Below are positions 56,761 through 64,000 of a DNA stretch of 64,000 nucleotides, in pieces. The stretch comes from Budorcas taxicolor. Lineage: Eukaryota; Chordata; Mammalia; Artiodactyla; Bovidae. A program made the translations under genes and the position numbers. The notes under the pieces were generated by a model. It had not been told where the DNA came from, did no database searches, and saw only the letters and a program-made list of their open reading frames with translations. Within the stretch, counting starts at the first letter, position 1. Every line of letters begins with the position of its first letter. Where the stretch lies: NCBI RefSeq assembly GCF_023091745.1, contig NC_068925.1, positions 75,767,085-75,831,084 of the forward strand, written 5' to 3'.

Positions 56761-57479
56761 CCCGATCAACTTGATGGAGGATTAATTGACACACTTCTCA
56801 GTGAGGTTTGAAAAACTTGTACATTCCAGTAACTGCCATCACAATCAAGGTGAAATCTACAAAGTCCTGACTCCTTTCTTGATGGTCAATCCCACTCTTT
56901 GAACTTTTACTCTTTTTTAAATGACAAATCTGTTGAAATATAATTTACATACCAAACAAATCACCCACTTAAAGTACAAGTGTTTTTTAATATAGTCACA
57001 GATTTTTAAATCAACCTATAATCTTTTTCATCACCTCAAAAAGAAACTTCATACCTGCTAGCAGCCACCCCGCTAACCCCCATGTCCTTTCCCTTGCTTC
57101 CAAACCTCTAATCTGCTTTCTGTCTCTATAGATTTTCCTATTCTGAACACTTCCTATAGATTAAATCATAATAAGTTCCTTTTCTGACTGGTTTCTTTCA
57201 TGTAGCATAATGGTTCAATTCACTTTGTAGCATGTATCAGTATTTTATTTCTTTCTACTGCTAAAGAATAGTCCATTGGATATTACCATATGGGTATATA
57301 ATATTTTATTTCTCCATTTATCAATTGATAGACATTTGGGTTTTCATTTTGTTAGCTATTGCTTATATAATGCTGCTATGAATATCAGTGTACAAGTTTT
57401 CGTGTGGATTATTGAGATAATAGAAAAATTACAAATTAAATATATCTGTACATATATATTGCTCTCTGCCCCTGGTCCC

Positions 57480-58247
57480 TGACACAGAGCTCCCAAAACC
57501 TTTGTAATTTCCTAAGTGAAAAGAATATTAGAAATATCTTTTGTTCTCATGAGGCAGCTCTGGATGGGCTCCTGGATGGGGGCTGGTCTCCAGAAGACCA
57601 AGCCATGGTTAGCTTGGGATTTTCAGCCTCCTTGCCCCCAGCTTCTCCAAAGTGTAGAGGGGCTAGAAATGAAGCTAGTAATTGATTGTGCCTATATAAA
57701 ACCCCAGTACCAGGGGGGTTGATGAGCTTCCAGGTGGCAGATACATCCACAAACCAGGCGGGTGATGCATTCCAACTCTCTGAGGACTGAAGCTCCTGCA
57801 TTTGGGACCCTCTCAGACCTCACTCTATGTATCTCTTCATCTGGTTATTCATTTATATTCTTTAACATATATTTTAATAAACTGGTAAATAAATATTCCC
57901 TGGGCTCTGTGAGCCACTCTAGCAAACTACTCAGATTTTAAGAGAGAAGAGGTCATGGGAACTTCCAATTTGTAACCAAGTAACTTGGGGATCTGCTTCT
58001 TGCAATTAGCACCTGAAGCGGAGGACAATTGTTTGGTGCTGAGCTCTTAACCTGGGGAGTTCAATCAATTTCCAGATAAATGAAGTCAGAACTGAGTTGG
58101 ATTATAGAACACCCAGCTGGTATCATGAAGAATTTCTTGACTTAGGGAAAACAATACACACATAATTTGGTGACCAGAAGTGTCAGCAGTGAAGTGTTCT
58201 GTGTAAAAGAAGATATAGAAGAAAGACTGAATTTTACCAATACAGTT
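57480..58247 (+). mobile_element. Endogenous retrovirus LTR with primer-binding-site-like end
   Basis: The LTR-like body begins tgacacagagctcccaaaac. It has a TATA-like tatataaaacccc at about 57693, a polyadenylation signal aataaa at about 57875, and the phrase tgtgagccactctagcaaac. It ends in ca near 58162. After it comes ttggtgaccagaagtg, which resembles a leucine-tRNA primer-binding site as used by ERVL-type elements, then about 60 bp before the L1 resumes. No gag, pol or env is present. The family is not certain. Confidence 0.6.
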
Positions 58248-58795
58248 ATGTTTTGCTTTTCTTGTGTATGCACCTAGGAAGACATTGCTAGGCCATATAG
58301 CAGTCCTACATTTAATGCTTCATTTTTAGAAACTGACAGACCATTTCCAAAGAAGTGTACCATTTTACATTTCAACCAGCAGTGTGTAAAGATTCTGATG
58401 TTTCCACATCTGCAGACACATAATTATCTGTCTTTTATTACAGCCGTCTCAGTAGGTATTGAGTGACAACTCATTGTGGCTTCGCTTTGCATGTTTCTGG
58501 TGGCTAACGATGTTGAGCATCTTTCCATGTACTTATTGCCCATTTGTGTATCTTTTTTGGAATGAGGTCTATAAAATCATTTACTTACTTTTAATTGAGT
58601 TATTTGTTATTTAACTATTGAGTTGTTAGTGTTTTTATGTTTTAAGTCCAACAAGTCTTTATCAGATATATTTTTTTTTCCTTCCATTTCGAAATTTTCC
58701 TTCCATTTCATAGGTTGTCTTCACTTTTATAATGGTGTATTTTGGAGAACAAGAGTTTTAATTTTGTTGATGTCTTATTATTGAGATATTTTATC

Positions 58796-59090
58796 AATTT
58801 ATTTATTTTGATTGGAGGATAATTACTTTACAATTTTGTGATGGTTTTTGCCATACATCAGCATAAATCAGCCACAGGTATACATGTGTCCCCCCATCCC
58901 GAAGCCGCCTCCCACCTCCCTCCCCACTCCATCCCTCTGTGTTGTCCCAGAGCACCAGCTTTGCGTGCTCTGCTTCATGCATTGAACTTGCACTGGTCAT
59001 CTATTTCACATGCGGTAATATACAAGTTTCAATGCTATTCTCTCAAATCACCCTCCCCGCCCCGACCTTCTCCCAATAAGACACAGATGT
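58796..59090 (-). mobile_element. Ruminant L1 3' UTR, antisense
   Basis: tttgattggaggataattac, tttttgccatacatcagcat, ttgtcccagagcaccagctt, then taatatacaagtttcaatgc. Confidence 0.87.
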
Positions 59091-59098
59091 ATTGTTGA

Positions 59099-59612
59099 GA
59101 CAACCTAGATAGCATATTGAAAAGCAGACATTACTTTGCCAAAAAAGGTCCATCTAGTCAAGGCTATGGTTTTTCCAGTGGTCATGTATGGATGTGAGAG
59201 TTGGACTGTGAAGAAAGCTGAGTGCCAAAGAATTGATGCTTTTGAACTGTGGTGTTGGAGAAGACTCTTGAGAGTGCCTTGGACTGCAAGGAGATCCAAC
59301 CAGTCCATTCTGAAGGAGATCAGCCCTGGGATTTCTTTGGAGGGAATGATGCTGAAGCTGAAACTCCAGTACTTTGGCCACCTCATGCGAAGAGTTGACT
59401 CATTGGAAAAGAGTCTGATGCTGGGAGGGGTTGGGGGCAGGAGGAGAAGGGGATGACCGAAGATGAGATGGCTGGATGGCATCACTGACTCGATGGATGT
59501 GAGTCTGAGTGAACTCCGGGAGTTGGTGATGGACAGGGAGGCCTGGCATGCTGCGATTCATGGGGTCACAAAGAGTCAGACACGACTGAGCGACTGAACT
59601 GAACTGAACGGA
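59099..59612 (+). mobile_element. BovB 3' fragment
   Basis: From gacaacctagatagcatatt to the tail gaactgaactgaacgg. The plus-strand frame 59136-59456 (106 codons) covers the RT C terminus (VVMYGCESWTVKKAECQRID, LLRVPWTARRSNQSILKEIS). No catalytic motif is retained. A (TA)n at 59633-59651 follows. Confidence 0.94.
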
Positions 59613-59632
59613 TGCATATTGTAGACATATGC

Positions 59633-59651
59633 ATATATATATATATATATA
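59633..59651. repeat. (TA)n microsatellite
   Basis: Perfect TA units just 3' of the BovB tail. Confidence 0.85.
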
Positions 59652-60286
59652 ATCCTTTATCAGTCACATATCTTGCAAATATTTTCTCCTAATTTGATTT
59701 GTCTTTTCATTCTCTTAACAGTATCTTTTGAAAAGCAGTTTTAATTTTCATGAAGTCAGATAGGTCAACATGTTCTTTAATAGTTTTTCTTTTTGAGATA
59801 TTATCTCTGAAAATTTTGCCTAATCCAAGATCACAGATATTTCATACTATGTTTTCTTTTAGAAATTATATAGTTTAGGTTTTATATTTAGACCTATGAA
59901 GCATTTAACTTTTTTCATATTGTGCAAAGTATGGATTAAAGCTTCTCCTTTTTTAAATATATTCAACTGTTCAGCACCACCTGTTGAAAAGACTATCCCT
60001 TCTTCACTGAATTACCCCCTTACCACTATCAAATCAGCTGTATAGATATATGTGCATCTTTACAGACTTGTATTTTTGTATCATCTATGTTTATACCAAT
60101 TCTACCATCTTTGCTTTCTACAGCTTTCTTAACCTTGAAATCATGTGATGTTACTCCTCCAACTTTGTTCTTTTTTAAAGTTGTTTGGCTCTTCCAGAGG
60201 CTCTGCACTTCCGGTGAATTTTAGAATCAGCTTATCAACCTCTACAAAAATAAAAAATAAAAGTCTGCTGAGAGTTTGATTGGGAT

Positions 60287-60498
60287 TGGCTTCCCTGGTG
60301 GATCAGATAGCAAAGAATCCACCTGCAATGTGGGAGACCTGGGTTTGATCCCTGGGTTCAGACGATCCCCTGGAGGAGGATATGGCAACCCACTCCAGTA
60401 TTCTTGCCTGGAGAATCCCCATGGGCAGAAGACCCTGGCAGGCTACAGTCCATGGGGTCACAAAAGGTCGGACACGACTGAATGACTAGGCACATAGC
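60287..60498 (+). mobile_element. Bov-tA SINE
   Basis: Head ggcttccctggtggatcaga, B-box-like gggtttgatccctg, complete body, and end gactgaatgactaggca. Inserted in L1 copy B. Confidence 0.94.
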
Positions 60499-60851
60499 AG
60501 TGTACTGATCTATAAATCAATTTAAGCAAATTGACATCTTAACAGTACTAAGTCTTTCAACCGTAATAAATTATGTACCTCTATCTATTTAGGCCTTTAA
60601 CCTCTTGCAACAATATTTTGTAGTATCATTGTAGAAGCTTTTCGTCCCTTTTGTCAGACGTATCACTATCCATTTCATATTTTTGATGCAATTATAAATA
60701 GTACTGCAACTTAATTTTAATTTCCATATATTCGTTGTCAGTATATAAAGCTCTTGCTAATTTTTATGTATTGATCTCATATTCTACAATCTTGCTAAAC
60801 ACACTTACTGGCTCTAGTAGATTTTTATAGATTTCATCAGATTCTCTTTAT

Positions 60852-61066
60852 CAGTGATTCTCAGCTAGGAGCAGCTGAGCCCCTGGGGGTCATGTGCTAA
60901 TGTCCAGAGACGTTTTTGGCTCTCATACCTTGGGATAAAGGGATACAGACAATGATACTGGCAACTAATGGTTAGATGCCAGGATTACTGCTAAACATTG
61001 TACAACACATAGGAAAACCTCCCACAACAAAGAACTATTGAGCTCAGAATATCTTGCAGAGATTGA
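60852..61066 (+). mobile_element. MER20-like hAT-Charlie MITE
   Basis: It begins cagtgattctcagctaggag. It has aatgtccagagacgtttttg, ttactgctaaacattgtaca and acaacaaagaactattgagc in MER20 order. Inserted in L1 copy B. Confidence 0.75.
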
Positions 61067-62071
61067 AACAAACAAAAAAAAACCTATCCTAAATAGATAA
61101 GCATGTCATCTGCAATAAAGATAGTTTATTTCCTCTTATACTATCTGCATGATTTGTACTTTTTTTAACCTGGATATACTAGTCAAATCTTCAATGTTGG
61201 ATAAAAGTGAAGAAAACAGACATATTTGTCTTGTTTTTGGTTTGGCGATAAGGCATTTCGTCTTTCACTATTAGGTATAATGTTGGCTATAGGTTTTTTT
61301 GTAGACGGACTTTATTAGGCTGAAAAAGTTCCCTTCAATTCCTACCTTGTTGAGTGATTATTCAGGAATAAATGTTATAGTTTGTCACTTTATTTTCTGC
61401 ATTTATTGAGATGATCACATAGCTTTTCTTTATTGGTTTGATAATATGATGATATACTTCCTAGGATAAATCCACTAGCTCAAGATATATTGTTCTTTTA
61501 TAATACATTGCTGGACTGGATTTGATAAAAGTTTATTTTGAATTATTGCACCTGTAATCAGAAATGTATTAGTCTGCAGCTTTTTTGGTTTTTGGTTCCT
61601 TTAACCTGTCCTGTCTTTGCCTAGCTTTGGTGTCAAGACAGTCTCAAAGAATGTGTTAAGCAGTATTTTCTCCTCTTCAATTTTCTGGGGCAGTTTATGT
61701 AGAATTGGTATTATTTTTCCTCAAGTGTTTTGAAGAATTCACTAGTGAAGCCATCTAAGCCTGTAGTTTTCTTTACAGGAAGATGTTTAACTGTAAACTC
61801 AACATCTTTATTTGATACATAGCTATTCAGGTTATCACTTTCTCCTTGAATGAGCATCAGTAGTTTGTGCTTTTCAAGGAATTTGTCAATTTCATCGTAG
61901 ATGTAAAATTTATAGGAATAAAATTGTTTACAATAGTCCCTTATTATCATTTTAATGTCCATAGACTGCAGTGATGTCACCTTTCATTTCTGACATTGGT
62001 AATTTGTGGCCTTTCTTTGATTCCTGACCATGTGACTGGTTCTAAGAGATGAAGAAAACTGAGAAACCTCT

Positions 62072-62359
62072 GCTGCTGCTGCTGCTGCTGCTGCTGCTAA
62101 GTCACTTCAGTCGTGACCGACTCTGTGCGACCCCATAGACGGAAGCCCACCAGGCTCCCCCATCCCTGGGATTCTCCAGGCAAGAACACTGGAGTGGGTT
62201 GCCATTTCCTTCTCCAATGCATGAAAGTGAAAAGTGAAAGCAAAGTCGCTCAGTCGTGTCCGACTCTTCGCGACCCCATGGACTGCAGCCCACCAGGCTC
62301 CTCTGTCCATGGGATTCTCCAGGCAAGAGTACTGGAGTGGAGTGCCATTGCCTTCTCCA
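62072..62359 (-). mobile_element. Bov-A2 dimeric SINE, antisense, with TSD
   Basis: Two Bov-A units are joined by aatgcatgaaagtgaaaagt. The (CTG)n at 62071-62098 is the element's own reversed (AGC)n tail. The TSD gagaaacctct is exact at 62061-62071 and 62360-62370, sharing one base with the repeat. Confidence 0.95.
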
Positions 62360-62659
62360 GAGAAACCTCTAGCCATACTGTTTTATATTTTGGGGATTTC
62401 TGCTTTGATCTTTATTTTCTTTCTTTTTACTTTAGTTTTAATTGTACTTTCTTCCCTATTTTTTTTTAATATGGAAGGTGAGATCATGTGACTTAAGACT
62501 ATTTTTTCCTGATACAGATGTTTAGTGCAATAATTGTCTCCTAAACACAGCTATAGAGCATCCCACAAACTCTAATGTACTGGGTTTTCATTCAATTCAG
62601 TTCAAAATACTTTTGATTTCTCCTTTGACTAATGAGTTATTTAGAAGTACATTATGTAG

Positions 62660-62978
62660 TAGATTATGTGTAGGTTGGAAGTTTGGTGTTGACATGTATA
62701 CATTGCTATGTTTAAATATAAATCATCAACAAGGATTATGTGTAGATTGGAAGTTTGGTGTTGACATGTATACACTGCTATGTTTAAATATACATCATCA
62801 ACAAAGACCTACTGTATAACACAGGGAACTCTGCTCAATGCTTTGTATAAACTAAATGGGAAAAAATGTGGAAAAGAATAGAAACATATACATGATTAAC
62901 TGAATCACTCTGCTGTACACCTGAAACTAACACAGTGTTAACCAACCGTCCTCCAATATAACATAATTTTTTTTAAAG
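62660..62978 (+). mobile_element. Ruminant L1 3' UTR with 72-bp tandem duplication
   Basis: Sense L1 end: cctactgtataacacaggga, ctgctgtacacctgaaacta, then A/T-rich tttttttaaa. A 72-bp unit is repeated at 62662-62733 and 62734-62805 with a few differences. TSDs gtacattatgtag (62647-62659) and gtacattatatag (62981-62993) flank it. Confidence 0.88.
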
Positions 62979-63416
62979 ACGTACATTATATAGCTTCTAA
63001 ATCTCTAGAGATTTTCTAGATATCTTTGTGTTACTGATTTCTAATTTAATTCCATTTATTGTAGGCCTTGAATCCTTTTAAATCTGTTGAGACTTGTTTC
63101 ATGGCCCAGAACATAGTCTTGACCACCCGCATCATGGAAAGCAGGCTCCAGCCACAGGCCCAGCATTTGGGTCAGGCTTCCATCTCTAAGGGAAACTTGA
63201 TACTGACCTATGTACACTCAAAAATAAATATTCTGCTGTTATCTGGTGGAGCTGTTCCGTAAACATAACTCAGGCCAGTTCAAGTCTATTTGTCCTTGCT
63301 GATTTTATGTCTCAGATCTGGGACTTTATATTTTTTAGCAAGTTTAGGGGGAAAAAATATTCATTATGTGTAAAAATATGTTTTCTGACCTCCCCTTCTT
63401 TCTTCAGGGACTTCAA

Positions 63417-63417
<1 letters not shown>

Positions 63418-63449
<32 letters not shown>
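63418..63449. repeat. (CA)n microsatellite
   Basis: Sixteen CA units, perfect. Confidence 0.95.
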
Positions 63450-63454
<5 letters not shown>

Positions 63455-63699
63455 CAGTCTTCCTGAGGTTGCCCCGTAGCTCCTTCCATTTTTTTTCAAT
63501 TCTTTTTTTTTCTTATGTGTTTTATTTTAGTTAGTTTCTATTTCTATGTCTTCATATTTAAAAATCTTTTCTTCCCCAATGACTAATCTGTCATTAACCC
63601 CATCAGGTATATTTTTCACATCAGACATTGTGTTTTTTATATCTAGAAGTTTATTTTGGGCCCTTTGTATAACTTCTTTGTTTTTACTTAACTTTTTAG

Positions 63700-63890
63700 G
63701 GGCTTTCCAGGTGGCTCAGTGGTAAAGCAAGAGACGTGAGTTGGACCCCTGGGTCAGAAAGTTGCCCTGGAGATGGAAATGGAAAACCACTCTGGTATTC
63801 TTGCTCTGAGACTCCCACGGACAGAGGAGCCTGGCAGGCTACAGTCCATGGGGTCACATACAGTCAGACACAGCCAAGTGACTGAGCACA
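63700..63890 (+). mobile_element. Bov-tA SINE
   Basis: ggggctttccaggtggctca, cctggcaggctacagtccat, then cacagccaagtgactgagca. The head has lost part of its anticodon-side sequence. Confidence 0.92.
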
Positions 63891-64000
63891 CATGCAAGCA
63901 ACCAATGCCCTTACCAAGTGAATAATTTATATCAGCGCTTGATCATGTTCAGTTCTTTTCCTCACCGTAGGTCATTCTTCCCTGTTTCTTTGCATGCTAG
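63891..64000. other. Window end, nothing recognised
   Basis: About 110 bp without a recognisable feature. Confidence 0.4.

Larger units (their letters stand above)
56930..63695 (-). mobile_element. Ancient L1 (copy B), antisense, long, broken by about eight insertions
   Basis: In plus-strand order it goes from 3' UTR (56930-57412) through the end of ORF2 (58248-58795) and the ORF2 body (59653-60286, 60499-60850, 61078-62060) to the endonuclease region (62371-62646, 62981-63415 and beyond). The minus-strand peptide at 61711-61980 contains FLEKHKLLMLIQGESDNLN and KKTTGLDGFTSEFFKTLEE, the stretch leading into the L1 reverse transcriptase. It is highly diverged with no usable frame. It overlaps copy A in L1 content (both contain the vtgatgaatat/tgtacaagt region), so these are two insertions, not one. 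Confidence 0.72.

Noticed and set aside
62613..62819. 68-codon plus-strand frame with a repeated 24-residue unit
   Set aside because: The repeat is the 72-bp duplication in L1 3' UTR, which is noncoding; that the unit length is a multiple of three is chance.
1..64000. A new gene cluster, defence system or integrated virus
   Set aside because: No operon-like or multi-exon coding pattern exists, and no viral coding region was seen. The only retroviral trace is an LTR with a short stub.

Overview
This window is mammalian nuclear DNA from a ruminant, most likely a bovid (cattle, sheep, goat or a relative). The evidence is its repeat content. It holds at least eleven BovB (RTE-clade) LINE copies, about sixteen Bov-tA/Bov-A SINEs, cetartiodactyl-type L1 copies, and a background of old mammalian repeats (MIR, L2, MER5, MER20, MER3-like, a mariner MITE). 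Nothing bacterial, viral or plasmid-like is present. I found no host protein-coding exon, tRNA, rRNA or snRNA gene that I can support. All long open frames I could name are decayed retrotransposon frames or their antisense shadows. The stretch reads as intergenic or deep intronic DNA.

Layout. 0-10.2 kb: a dense pile of LINEs. It has a minus-strand BovB with a 10-bp target-site duplication (TSD); a plus-strand L1 whose 5' UTR is joined directly to the 3' part of ORF2 and which is itself split by a BovB; and an ancient L1 holding a BovB fragment, a younger L1 and a 1.6-kb BovB nested inside one another. 10.2-34 kb: mostly single-copy DNA with scattered SINEs, MIR and L2 relics and two more minus-strand BovB copies. 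A small CpG-rich block with a perfect YY1-type motif (about 16.56-16.87 kb) is the only promoter-like sequence I see. 34-36 kb: an L1 3' end with a 5' inversion (twin-priming signature), split by a BovB that keeps a long open reverse-transcriptase frame. 36-49 kb: mixed single-copy DNA with SINEs, MIR, MER3-like, MER5A, MER20 and a short mariner MITE that can fold into a hairpin.

49-52.3 kb: the most complete mobile element, an essentially full-length BovB (apurinic-type endonuclease plus reverse transcriptase) on the plus strand. It is inactivated by in-frame stops and frameshifts. Directly downstream lies a Bov-tA SINE, and three copies of the same 11-bp target sequence bracket the two insertions. 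52.3-55.5 kb: mostly single-copy. 55.5-64 kb: two ancient antisense L1 copies, the longer one running from 3' UTR back to the endonuclease region and broken by about eight later insertions (an ERV-type LTR, L1, BovB, SINEs, MER20).

How the parts relate. BovB supplies the enzymatic machinery that SINEs ending in BovB-like 3' sequence are known to exploit. Both halves of that relationship can be seen here: SINE bodies resemble BovB's 5' and 3' ends fused, and a BovB and a SINE used the same target site. No undescribed gene system was found. The items most worth checking are the CpG/YY1 block, the double insertion at one site, the twin-primed L1 and the mariner hairpin. Repeat-family names are from memory of consensus sequences, so boundaries are good to roughly 5-30 bp unless a TSD is quoted.
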